Shown: piece by piece, positions 35,303 through 43,028 of the stretch
How positions within the stretch are numbered: position 1 is the stretch's first letter
Layout: every line of letters starts with the position of its first letter
Assembly: GCA_944380855.1 (NCBI GenBank)
Contig: CALWIW010000012.1
Span: forward strand, 1 to 51,490
Origin: an uncultured Clostridia bacterium
GTDB lineage: Bacteria > Bacillota > Clostridia > Oscillospirales > Acutalibacteraceae
DNA: 51,490 nucleotides
Direction: 5' to 3'
Made by a program: the position numbers and the translations under genes
Notes under the pieces: generated by a model
What the model was told of the DNA's origin: nothing
Seen by the model: only the letters and a program-made list of their open reading frames with translations
Database searches by the model: none

Positions 35303-36664
35303 TTAATTCTCCCTTTCTGCTTTAAGGGCAGCCATCATCTTTGTGTAGAACTCACCCTTAATTTTATATCTTCTCTTATATATTACAAAACACAAAGCTG
35401 AAAGTAAAGCAGGAATTACAATCATTATAATTCTCATACCTAAAATTGTTCCCTCGCCCTGCTGAACATCGGGAATATATCCGATAAGTCCAAGGTCTAC
35501 GCTGCTTACAAATCCGCTGAAAGCACCTGCAAACTTTACGATAAATGTCTGCATTGAGAAAAGTATTCCCTCGCTTCTCTTGTGGAGAGTGTATTCGCCG
35601 TAGTCAACAACGTCTGCAAGCATAACGGTAATTGAAACAAGCATTACGCCGATACCGATATTTATAATCGCACTGCTTATGCCTACCAAAATTACATTTT
35701 GAGGAGCTATAAAGCCTACAGCCAAAAGGCAGATAAAGCCTAAAACAGGCATAAAGCTTGCAAGGAAGAATGTTTTTGTTTTGCCGATTATCTCGGATAC
35801 CTTTGGATAAAGAGCCATGGCACCCATTTGAGCAATACCTGCGACACCTGTATAGGTGGCGAAAAGTGTTTCTTCGTTTATTACATATTTAAAGTAGAAG
35901 AGAGCAAAGCCGTTTGAAAGCTGATATGCCATGTTAAAGAAAAGAGCAATGCCGAGAATAACTTTTACCTGGTCGTTTTTAACCAAAACACTGAGCATTT
36001 CTTTAACACTTGTTTTTTCCTGTTTTTGACTGTTCTTTACAATCTGATTTTTCTCTCTTACGTTTACAACGGTGATGATTGAAGCAATGATAAACAAAAC
36101 GCTGATAATCAGAGCAAACCACTGATAACCTACCTTGTCGTCGCCGTTGCCGAGCCAGTCAAGAATATAAAGGCCGCCTGTGCCGACAACAAGCCATGCA
36201 AAGCTTGCGAAAAGTCTCGGAATAGCTGAAACCTGATTTCTTTCCTTTTCGTCGCTTGTAAGTGCGGGAACCATTGACCAGAAAGGAATGTCCATGATTG
36301 TGTATGTCATACCCCAAAGTATGTAGAAAATACCGCAGTAAATCATGTAGCCTACATCGCCAAGGTCAATGTTTAAAAACATTGCTCCCAAAACTATAGC
36401 GTTTAAAACAGTACCTATCATTATCCACGGGCGGAACTTGCCCCATTTTGACCTTGTGTTTTCAACCACCATACCCATAAACGGGTCGTTAAAGGCGTCC
36501 CAAATTCGTGCAACAAGAAACAGAATACCAACGAAAAACGGGTTTACCAATCTTATATCGGTAAGATAAAACATAAAGTATGTGCCAACCAAGGCATAAA
36601 CGGCGTCTTTTCCGAAAGCACCTATGCCAAAGCTTATTTTTGATTTCCAAGAAAGCTTTTCTAT
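35303..36664 (-). CDS. GPH-family sugar:cation symporter (apparent AUA start)
   Basis: About 454 residues, twelve membrane helices, MelB/GPH family. The helix 1 sequence ISFGIGAFGKDAVYALVG and the following FMFYLTD are the conserved family N-terminus, and DPFMGMVVENTRSKWGKFRPWI is the signature cytoplasmic loop. The only in-frame ATG/GTG/TTG that opens the gene is a TTG at 36592, which would delete the first half of helix 1 and has no ribosome binding site. AAAGGAG is followed after 7 bases by ATA GAA AAG CTT at 36664, in frame. So translation probably starts at AUA, or the ATG has mutated. It supplies galactosides to the adjacent GH42 enzyme. Confidence 0.85.
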   Translation of the reverse strand: MEKLSWKSKISFGIGAFGKDAVYALVGTYFMFYLTDIRLVNPFFVGILFLVARIWDAFNDPFMGMVVENTRSKWGKFRPWIMIGTVLNAIVLGAMFLNIDLGDVGYMIYCGIFYILWGMTYTIMDIPFWSMVPALTSDEKERNQVSAIPRLFASFAWLVVGTGGLYILDWLGNGDDKVGYQWFALIISVLFIIASIITVVNVREKNQIVKNSQKQEKTSVKEMLSVLVKNDQVKVILGIALFFNMAYQLSNGFALFYFKYVINEETLFATYTGVAGIAQMGAMALYPKVSEIIGKTKTFFLASFMPVLGFICLLAVGFIAPQNVILVGISSAIINIGIGVMLVSITVMLADVVDYGEYTLHKRSEGILFSMQTFIVKFAGAFSGFVSSVDLGLIGYIPDVQQGEGTILGMRIIMIVIPALLSALCFVIYKRRYKIKGEFYTKMMAALKAEREN

Positions 36665-36674
36665 AACTATTCTC

Positions 36675-36697
36675 CTTTACTAAAAAGTTTACTTTAG
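36675..36697 (-). promoter_or_regulatory. Second operator-like site overlapping the symporter RBS
   Basis: On the minus strand, CTAAAGTAAACTTTTTAGTAAAGG contains two AGTAAA half-sites; shown here as half-sites of the palindrome at 36835-36864. The second half overlaps the AAAGGAG ribosome binding site, so a bound repressor would lie across the leader. Confidence 0.4.
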
Positions 36698-36792
36698 ATT
36701 TAAAATCTGAGTTTCCGGTCACTCCAACAGATAATGTAATAATTATATAATTTTTATAATTAAAACCATACTTATCTGTTGTTTCTGTATTA

Positions 36793-36821
36793 ATAATACC
36801 ACAGGAGTTCTGTGCAGTCAA
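36793..36821 (-). promoter_or_regulatory. Promoter of the symporter-GH42 operon
   Basis: Minus strand: -35 TTGACT (36816-36821), 17-base spacer, -10 TATTAT (36793-36798). Leader of about 120 bases. Confidence 0.75.
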
Positions 36822-36834
36822 CTATTTTTTCACT

Positions 36835-36864
36835 AAAATATTTACTAAATTTAGTAAATATTTT
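36835..36864. promoter_or_regulatory. Perfect 30-bp palindromic operator
   Basis: AAAATATTTACTAAA followed by its exact reverse complement. It lies 13 bases upstream of the -35. The TTTACTAAA/TTTAGTAAA core resembles operators of ROK-family (XylR/NagC-like) sugar regulators in Firmicutes. No such regulator is in the window, so the binding protein is unknown. Confidence 0.6.
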
Positions 36865-36914
36865 TACACCATAATGCACAATTAACTTTATTATGAAAAG
36901 CTTTTAACAAAAAA

Positions 36915-36951
36915 ACAGGCACTCAAAAGTCTGTAACCTTTGAGTGCCTGT
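36915..36951 (-). terminator. Terminator after the HAD hydrolase gene
   Basis: ACAGGCACTCAAA (36915-36927) pairs with TTTGAGTGCCTGT (36939-36951); on the minus strand a run of T's follows (36908-36914). Confidence 0.9.
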
Positions 36952-36953
36952 AA

Positions 36954-37790
36954 TCAGTACTCTTTGTTTTTATTTATAATCTCATTTAAAACCCATGCAA
37001 CTCCGTTTTCCGTGTTTGCAGGGGCAGAGTGTTTTGCCGCAAGCTTCGCACTTGAAACAGCATTGGCAACCGCATAGGAATTATTTGTAAGGGACAGCAT
37101 TTGGATATCGTTTCCGCTGTCGCCGATAACGGCAATCTCATCCATTGAATATCCCTTTATACTGCAAAATTCCTTTACGCCCAGTGCTTTGTTCACACCT
37201 TTTCGGGTAATTTCAAGATTAAGCTCCAGAGTGTAGGAAAGCTCAAATTCCTCAAGCAAAGCCGTGGTGTTTATTACATTAATCCTGTTGTCAAGGTCGG
37301 TAAAAAAGAATGTTATTTTTTCTACCTCTTTGTTTCTCGTTTTAACAAACTCGTAAAGGTTATCCACCTCTTTACAGCCGTACATGAGAAACTCTTCTAC
37401 AACAGGGCATACGGGAGAACCGGCAAGCTTTTCTTTCCAGTCCTGTTGGTAATGGACTCTGCCGTCAAGAAATGCCATAACACAGCTTTTCAAAGCACCC
37501 TCAGTTTTCATTAATTCAAGGGCTTTTTCACAGGAAATGTAATTTTTGCTGAGTATTTTGTTTTCAGCTTTGTCAAAAACCGTGGCACCGTTGGTTAAAA
37601 TAAAATGATTTATTCCCTCCAGCGACATAAGCTGCTTCGGAAAATCGGAAATGGCTCTCCCTGTTGTGGGGATGAAATCAATTCCGCTGTCCAAGGCTTT
37701 TTGGATTGCCTGTATGTTCTCTTGGGAAGTTTTGAAATTATCAATCAAAAGAGTTCCGTCAAGGTCAGAAAAAACAGCTTTAATTTTCAT
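36954..37790 (-). CDS. Cof-type HAD-superfamily sugar-phosphate phosphatase
   Basis: 278 residues. Motif I DLDGTL (9-14) with nucleophile Asp9, motif II near IPTTGR, and motif IV IGDSGNDIQML bind Mg and phosphate. The large C2B cap domain between them identifies the Cof/YidA subgroup, which removes phosphate from sugar phosphates and cofactors. The real substrate is unknown. It is a single gene upstream of the galactoside operon with its own terminator. Confidence 0.92.
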   Translation of the reverse strand: MKIKAVFSDLDGTLLIDNFKTSQENIQAIQKALDSGIDFIPTTGRAISDFPKQLMSLEGINHFILTNGATVFDKAENKILSKNYISCEKALELMKTEGALKSCVMAFLDGRVHYQQDWKEKLAGSPVCPVVEEFLMYGCKEVDNLYEFVKTRNKEVEKITFFFTDLDNRINVINTTALLEEFELSYTLELNLEITRKGVNKALGVKEFCSIKGYSMDEIAVIGDSGNDIQMLSLTNNSYAVANAVSSAKLAAKHSAPANTENGVAWVLNEIINKNKEY

Positions 37791-37855
37791 ATAATCCCCT
37801 CCGTTTTTTATTGAAATTTAAGCTGTAATTTATTTATCCGCAAGTTTTGTGTTTT

Positions 37856-37917
37856 GCATAAAAATCTAATTGCAACAGCGGCAAAGCCACGTGGCAATGC
37901 CGCTGATATTTTATGCA
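37856..37917 (-). terminator. Long nested hairpin after the group B hydrogenase-like gene
   Basis: Three nested stems: outer GCATAAAA/TTTTATGC, middle CAGCGGCA (37876-37883)/TGCCGCTG (37898-37905), and inner GCCAC/GTGGC. On the minus strand it is followed by TTGCAATTAGATTTTT, so it probably ends the 39374-37938 transcript, though the U-run is delayed. Confidence 0.55.
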
Positions 37918-37937
37918 GAAGTATTAAGTCCCGTTAA

Positions 37938-39374
37938 TTAAAACTTGGACTTGTCAAGAACGCTGATAGCGTCTGCAATGCTCTTCTCGTAAGCTTCTCT
38001 GCCGTAATCGTCGGCAAGCTTTTTGTTCTTTTCTCCGTGGGTAAGACAGCCCGCACCGCCGATACAGCCGTTAACGCAAGCCATACCCTCGATAAAGTTG
38101 TAAGGTGAAACTCCCTTGCTTGCTCTCAAAAGTGCTGTCTTGCACTCTTCGATACCGTCGCAGGATACAGCCTTAAGCTGGAAGCTTTCGTCAAGTCCCT
38201 GTTCTTTAAGTGACTGCTTAACAGCGTCTGCCAGACCGCCGCTTCTTGCAAAGATTCTTCCGAAGTAAGAAGCGTTGTCAAGAGGTGTTTCCTGAAGTGT
38301 TGTGATATCGATATCTCTGCTGTCGAACAATGCCTGAAGTTCCTCGAAGGTGATAACGGAATCTATGTAAGGCTTAACGTGGTCAAGCTGGAATTCCATT
38401 TTCTTGGCTGTGCACGGTCCGATAAATACAATCTTTGCGTTTTCATCAATGTTTTTGATGTACTTAGAGATTGTAGCGGCAGGTGACAGGTTGTGGGAAA
38501 TCTTGTCGTTAAGGGCAGGGAAGCTCTTGTGAATATAATCAACAAAAGCAGGGCAGCAGCTGCTGGTAAGGAAGCCCTTTTCCACAAGCTCCGCACCTTC
38601 TGCGTATGCTACCATATCCGCACCTAATGCAGCCTCAATAGTTGTGTAGAAGCCAAGCTCTTTTATACCTGTAATAACCTGTCCAAGCTTTGCATAGCTG
38701 AACTGGCTGGCAATTGACGGTGCAACAACAGCGTAAACCTTTGTTTTTCCGTCTGCCTGTGACTCTTTTATCATCTTGATAACGTCAAGGATAAAGGATT
38801 TATCCATAATAGCTCCGAACGGACACTGGTATACACAGGCACCGCAGGAGATACATTTTGAATTATCAATTGCCGCCGCCTTGTTTTCGTCCATGGAAAT
38901 AGCTTTTACCTTGCAGGCTCTTTCGCAGGGACGCTTAAAGTTAAGGATTGCTCCGTATGGGCAAACCTTTGCACATTGTCCGCACTCTACGCACTTTGTT
39001 TTATCAATAATTGCCCTCTTTTGGTCGTCAAAAGTAATGGCACCTCTTTTACATACATCCTCACATCTGTGAGCAAGACAGCCGCGGCAGGCATTTGTTA
39101 CCTCGTAACCGCCCATAGGACACTCGTCGCAGGCGATGGAGATAACCTCAATAACATTAGGATTGCTTTTGTCGCCGCCTGTGGCAAGCTTTATTCTTTC
39201 TGCAACGATTGCTCTTTCCTTATAGATACAGCAACGCATAGTAGGCTTATCCTTAACAATAACCTTTGCAATGTCGTTAAAGCTTTCCACAAGGGTATCG
39301 TCGTAAGCGTGTCTGGCAACCTCTCTGAGCACTTTGTACTTGAGATATTGGACTTTAGTGTCGAATTTCCTCAT
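37938..39374 (-). CDS. Putative group B-type [FeFe]-hydrogenase
   Basis: 478 residues, soluble. The N-terminal 190 residues hold many cysteines: C82/C85/C96/C99 type pairs, and two ferredoxin-like clusters with C128-C138 and C174-C184. Residues 215-470 form the H-cluster domain: TSSCCPAF (270-277, Cys273/Cys274), GPCTAKKMEF (Cys321) and GMACVNGCIGGAG (Cys433, Cys437). All four 4Fe-4S ligands of the H-cluster plus the extra proton-relay Cys are present. The N-terminal arrangement and the GGAG ending differ from the GGGQ-type bulk H2-producing group A enzymes and fit group B. H2 oxidation or evolution is likely but not proven. It is transcribed after the phosphatase and sensor hydrogenase genes, with an extra promoter of its own. 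Confidence 0.85.
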   Translation of the reverse strand: MRKFDTKVQYLKYKVLREVARHAYDDTLVESFNDIAKVIVKDKPTMRCCIYKERAIVAERIKLATGGDKSNPNVIEVISIACDECPMGGYEVTNACRGCLAHRCEDVCKRGAITFDDQKRAIIDKTKCVECGQCAKVCPYGAILNFKRPCERACKVKAISMDENKAAAIDNSKCISCGACVYQCPFGAIMDKSFILDVIKMIKESQADGKTKVYAVVAPSIASQFSYAKLGQVITGIKELGFYTTIEAALGADMVAYAEGAELVEKGFLTSSCCPAFVDYIHKSFPALNDKISHNLSPAATISKYIKNIDENAKIVFIGPCTAKKMEFQLDHVKPYIDSVITFEELQALFDSRDIDITTLQETPLDNASYFGRIFARSGGLADAVKQSLKEQGLDESFQLKAVSCDGIEECKTALLRASKGVSPYNFIEGMACVNGCIGGAGCLTHGEKNKKLADDYGREAYEKSIADAISVLDKSKF

Positions 39375-39465
39375 TTAATAAACCGCCTTCCTTCTGTGAT
39401 GATTTACATTTACTCTTTTCGTTTTAAAAGTCGGGAAAAGACTGTCACAATATAAACATCTTGTA

Positions 39466-39532
39466 GGTCATATATTTTTTTACATGAATGACCGACGTCC
39501 TATATTATACATGGACATTGACGCTATTGCAA
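39466..39532 (-). promoter_or_regulatory. Promoter with inverted repeat before the group B hydrogenase gene
   Basis: Minus strand: -35 TTGCAA (39527-39532), 17 bases, -10 TATAAT (39504-39509). An inverted repeat GGTCAT (39466-39471)/ATGACC (39488-39493) lies in the early transcribed region and could be an operator or leader hairpin. The rest of the 294-base gap to the phosphatase gene is AT-rich with no ORF. Confidence 0.6.
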
Positions 39533-39668
39533 GCTGATTTTTCAAAGTCCCCGTATATTCGTAGTATAGCATATTTAAGACAATATTTAAACACAAAATT
39601 TAAGGAATTTTTCCTTTTTAATGGGATTTATGACTGGAAATTGTTGAAAATTCCGAAAAATTTATTTT

Positions 39669-40844
39669 TTAAAAATAACTTACCTTGATACGTTTTCCCA
39701 TTTTTTTCAGACACTCGGATATTTCCTCCACAAGTCTCATTTTAATGTTGAAATTTATAGGCAGACTTGGGTTTTGGTGTGCGGGGTTTACCGCTCTTCC
39801 CACAAAGAAATCTATATCGGTGGCGTCCTCGAAAAGCATACGGGCTATCTGAGAAGCACCGTCGCTTTTGTTGCTCCAGTCATAGTAAAGCCTGTTGTCG
39901 CTTAAATAGTCGTTGGCATATTCCAAAACCTTGCTCATTGTAATAACTCCCTCTGTTACAAGGTCAACGCCCTCGATTTTTGCGATCGGAGGAACCTCCG
40001 GGTCAAGATAATCAAGGACGGGAATAACCGGTTTTCCCAAATACTGGGCGGCAAGGGTGGAGGTAGTTCCTCCGCATACAATATGCTTTCCCGTTTTGGA
40101 GAAAAACAAAGCTTCCATTTTGTTTACGTCGGCAGGGTCTTTTGGAGGACCAATCATAAGGTTTACCTGTTTTCTTGTGCGGATTTTTATGGCACCTATG
40201 GTGGTGTCATCGCCTGGCTCAAAGCCGTAAAGTCTTTCACACTCGTCCAAAAGAATGGTAGCCAGGGTTTTCGCCGTGTATTCCTTTTCGTAAATGCCCT
40301 CCATAAAGGTGATGATGTTGTCCCTTTGCCAGCCGAAATTCATGTACTTGCCTACACCTGCGTAGATTGCACCGTCGCTCATGGCAAGAAAAACATCATC
40401 TTCCTGAAGGTCGAGCTTTGATTTATATATTGTTTTTCCCCCGATTTCCATTACGGTTGTGGGGTATTCATAATTTCTTCCGTCGCGGAGCAGTATAACC
40501 ATAGGGTTATCGTATTGGATTATCTCCGCATATTCGTTGTTTACAACACGTATTATGGTGAATGTGGAATACGCAACCTTTCTTACCTCGCATACGGGCA
40601 GGGTGCTGGCGATTGTCGCCACGCAGTCCTCAATGGTAAGATTGTTAGCCATCATGGTGGAAATAATCTTGGAGGTAAGGGTGGAAAGAATACAGGCTTT
40701 TACACCGCTTCCCAAACCGTCCGCAAGCACCATAACAAAGGAATTTTCGCTTTGCTCCACAATCTCCATATGGTCGCCGCAAAGCTGTTCGCCTTTTTTA
40801 TTGACGCTTTTAAAACCTATATCGGTACATAGATTATTCATCAT
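39669..40844 (-). CDS. SpoIIE/PP2C-type serine phosphatase of the hydrogenase cluster
   Basis: 391 residues. Residues 8-222 have the metal-dependent PP2C fold: GDH (23-25), ADGLGSG (41-47), MSDGAIYAG and GDDTTIGAIKI. These carry the Asp residues that bind two Mn/Mg ions. Residues 230-391 form an extra domain (NLMIGPPKDPADVNKMEALFF onward, given here in part) that I associate only with phosphatases of hydrogenase operons. It would dephosphorylate a Ser/Thr target, perhaps an anti-anti-sigma-like protein; none is in the window. AAGGAG is 7 bases before ATG 40844. It overlaps the end of the sensor hydrogenase gene by 11 bases, suggesting the two act together. Confidence 0.88.
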   Translation of the reverse strand: MMNNLCTDIGFKSVNKKGEQLCGDHMEIVEQSENSFVMVLADGLGSGVKACILSTLTSKIISTMMANNLTIEDCVATIASTLPVCEVRKVAYSTFTIIRVVNNEYAEIIQYDNPMVILLRDGRNYEYPTTVMEIGGKTIYKSKLDLQEDDVFLAMSDGAIYAGVGKYMNFGWQRDNIITFMEGIYEKEYTAKTLATILLDECERLYGFEPGDDTTIGAIKIRTRKQVNLMIGPPKDPADVNKMEALFFSKTGKHIVCGGTTSTLAAQYLGKPVIPVLDYLDPEVPPIAKIEGVDLVTEGVITMSKVLEYANDYLSDNRLYYDWSNKSDGASQIARMLFEDATDIDFFVGRAVNPAHQNPSLPINFNIKMRLVEEISECLKKMGKRIKVSYF

Positions 40845-42507
40845 TCAACGACTCCTTAAGTTTTGTAAGGGCAATTTTTGTTTCCGCAGTGGTTTCACCC
40901 AGCAGAGAGGCTATTTCCTGAACAACTCTCATCTGCTTTTCAATAACCTTGTCGGCAATGTCAACGGTGTTTTTACTCATGTTTTCCTTTTTGTTCTTCT
41001 GAATTTCTTCCTCGGTTACATCTCTCATAAAGCAAATCATTATGTGATAGCTTCTGTCAAGAATAATGGTCTGCTCTACATATTTGTTGTATTCCGCAAG
41101 ATAAATCTTTTTGTCACGGACGTTAAGACCGTCGTTTAATACGTTGACAAAGGGAAGAGGATCCAAAATTCTGACAACAGGCTCGTTTAATATGTCGTGA
41201 ATGTTTTTAATGTTAAACATATCCCTTGCGGTTTTGTTCATCTGCTGGATTTCCAAAGACTCGTTCAAAACAAAAATTCCGTTTGGAGTATTTTTTATAA
41301 TTGTATCAGAGAATGACTCCGCTTTTTGAATAAGGTAAGGCATACACATATTAATGTCGGATTTTCCGAAGTATACAGCCATAGCCTTGTCACGGCAGGT
41401 TTCGTATCCGCAGCTTCCGCAGTTAAGCTCGTCTGCCGGGCTGTTTTTGCCCATTTTTTTGAGGATTTCCTCAATTGCTTTGCTTCCGGGCTTTTGTCTG
41501 TTAAGCCCTATGTATTTCATTTCTTTTTTCAGTTCTTCCGACGGAGGAATTTCCATTTCAAAATCATTGTGACCTGCGTACTCGTCCACACGCATAAAAT
41601 CGCCGATGGGTGATTTCCTTTTGTCCATAGCGGGGCCGCCGATGCAGCTTCCCACGCAGGCGGACATCTCTATAAAGCATTTGCTTACCTTTCCGTCAAT
41701 TATATCCTGAATGGCGTTTTTGCAGTTTTCAACTCCGTCAACGGAAATATATGTGCATATATCGTGGTTTCTCTTCATGGAACGCAGTATTCCGCCGGTT
41801 GTGGGGAAAAGTCTTGACCTGCCTTTGGGTGAAAGGTCTTCGCAGTATTCGATTTTTACTTCCTTTTCATTAAACCAGCCTGTAAGCTCTTCAAAGGTCA
41901 AAACTGCGTCCACGTATTCGGGATATTGGTCGGCTTCGTCTTTTTTGGAAATGCACGGACCTATGAAAACCGTGTAAGCGTCGGGATGCTCTTTTTTTAT
42001 TTCCCTGCAATGTGCCTGCATAGGGGACAGAACATGGGCAAGATAGGGCAGAGCCGCAGGATAATATTTTTGAATAAGGGTGTTTATGGAATGACAGCAT
42101 GATGAGATTATAACGCTGCTGTCGTTTCTTTCAATCATTCTTTCGTATTCGTTCTTTACAATATTGGCACCCAGTGAGGTTTCTCCTGCGTCGGTGAAGC
42201 CTAATTTTTTCAAAGCGTTTGTAAACATGGTAATGTTTGCCCCGTCATAGTTTCCCACAAAGGAGGGTGCGACGCTTGCGTATACAGGTCTGCCTGATTT
42301 TATGACAGCCTTTACCTTGTCAACATCGTTTCTTATTTCCTTGGCATTTTGCGGACAGACAACAAAGCATTCGCCGCAGAGTATACATTCGTCGCGGACA
42401 ATGTGTGCCTGGTTGTTTTCAAAACGGATTGATTTAACAGGGCAATGTCTTATGCATTTGTAACAGTTGCGGCAGTTCGAGGGTTTAAACTGAATACAGG
42501 AATTCAT
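40834..42507 (-). CDS. Group C (sensory, HydS-like) [FeFe]-hydrogenase with PAS domain
   Basis: 557 residues. The N-terminal 2[4Fe-4S] ferredoxin has C12/C15/C18/C22 and C41/C44/C47/C51. The H-cluster domain (75-300) has ISSCCHSI (Cys137, Cys138), GPCISKKDE (Cys185) and SACVGSCIGGP (Cys284, Cys288). Another 4Fe-4S motif follows at 363-388 (CGSCGYETC...C). A PAS domain spans about 398-497, and a C-terminal helix about 505-555 (IASLLGETTAETK). The domain order matches proposed H2-sensing hydrogenases, in which the PAS domain signals cluster state. Residue 139 is His where most hydrogenases have Pro after the Cys pair, while the proton-relay Cys is kept. The output is probably the phosphatase encoded by the overlapping downstream gene. 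Confidence 0.9.
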   Translation of the reverse strand: MNSCIQFKPSNCRNCYKCIRHCPVKSIRFENNQAHIVRDECILCGECFVVCPQNAKEIRNDVDKVKAVIKSGRPVYASVAPSFVGNYDGANITMFTNALKKLGFTDAGETSLGANIVKNEYERMIERNDSSVIISSCCHSINTLIQKYYPAALPYLAHVLSPMQAHCREIKKEHPDAYTVFIGPCISKKDEADQYPEYVDAVLTFEELTGWFNEKEVKIEYCEDLSPKGRSRLFPTTGGILRSMKRNHDICTYISVDGVENCKNAIQDIIDGKVSKCFIEMSACVGSCIGGPAMDKRKSPIGDFMRVDEYAGHNDFEMEIPPSEELKKEMKYIGLNRQKPGSKAIEEILKKMGKNSPADELNCGSCGYETCRDKAMAVYFGKSDINMCMPYLIQKAESFSDTIIKNTPNGIFVLNESLEIQQMNKTARDMFNIKNIHDILNEPVVRILDPLPFVNVLNDGLNVRDKKIYLAEYNKYVEQTIILDRSYHIMICFMRDVTEEEIQKNKKENMSKNTVDIADKVIEKQMRVVQEIASLLGETTAETKIALTKLKESLNDE

Positions 42508-42555
42508 TGCTTCTTTCTCCTTATTAATATTTAAGTTGTTTAAAAGTGAAATAAA

Positions 42556-42804
42556 TCACTTGAATTTTCTCAATACATAGCTGCTAAAAATTTCGCTGAA
42601 ATTTTCTTTATTTACTCCGCTTATTATTTCGTCGTCAATTTTCACGGTAACGCCGTCGCCTGAGCATTTTCCGAAGCAGAAAGCTCCGTTTAAATTCACC
42701 TTGTCGGCAATGCCGTTTTTATCGAGGTTTTCTTTCATAAGATTTACTATCTGATAAGAGCCTTTCAAGTGGCAGGAACTGCCTATACATACAAATATAT
42801 CCAA
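42556..42804 (-). CDS. Thioredoxin-like [2Fe-2S] ferredoxin (NuoE/HydC-like)
   Basis: 82 residues with the C-terminal NuoE fold. Four cysteines bind a [2Fe-2S] cluster: two in VCIGSSCHLKGS and two in GAFCFGKCSGDGVTV. The thioredoxin-like fold is the electron-transfer unit in bifurcating hydrogenases; here it is free-standing and first in the hydrogenase cluster, 48 bases before the sensor gene. I chose TTG 42804, 6 bases after AGGTG, because family members begin directly with the strand leading into CIGSSCH. A GTG at 42813 is possible. It probably passes electrons to or from the sensor or the group B enzyme. Confidence 0.85.
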   Translation of the reverse strand: MDIFVCIGSSCHLKGSYQIVNLMKENLDKNGIADKVNLNGAFCFGKCSGDGVTVKIDDEIISGVNKENFSEIFSSYVLRKFK

Positions 42805-42852
42805 AAATATCACCTTTTGTTGTTTTATTAAATATACACAGTAACTTAGTTA

Positions 42853-42881
42853 ATTATATAATAAATTTATTGATTTTTCAA
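42853..42881 (-). promoter_or_regulatory. Promoter of the hydrogenase-sensor operon
   Basis: Minus strand: -35 TTGAAA (42876-42881), 17 bases, -10 TATAAT (42853-42858). A small palindrome TAAC-tta-GTTA at 42842-42852 directly follows the -10 and may be an operator. Confidence 0.7.
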
Positions 42882-42951
42882 CTATAAATAACCTATTAAT
42901 TTGTCTTTTGATATTTAATTTAACAGGAAACAGGCTTTTGTGTTTTGATTG

Positions 42952-42980
42952 TTGCCAACTTACGGAAATAATTGTATAAT
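42952..42980 (+). promoter_or_regulatory. Promoter of the EEP hydrolase-sfsA unit
   Basis: -35 TTGCCA (42952-42957), 17-base spacer, -10 TATAAT (42975-42980), 48 bases before the start codon; divergent from the hydrogenase promoter. Confidence 0.7.
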
Positions 42981-43028
42981 AATGTTTCAAGATGAATATA
43001 ACTGTGTTTTATAGGTTTGGAGGACGTT

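Noticed and set aside
37938-39374. Ordinary ferredoxin or NADH-dehydrogenase subunit
   Set aside because: All three H-cluster loops with four cluster cysteines are present in order, which ferredoxins lack.
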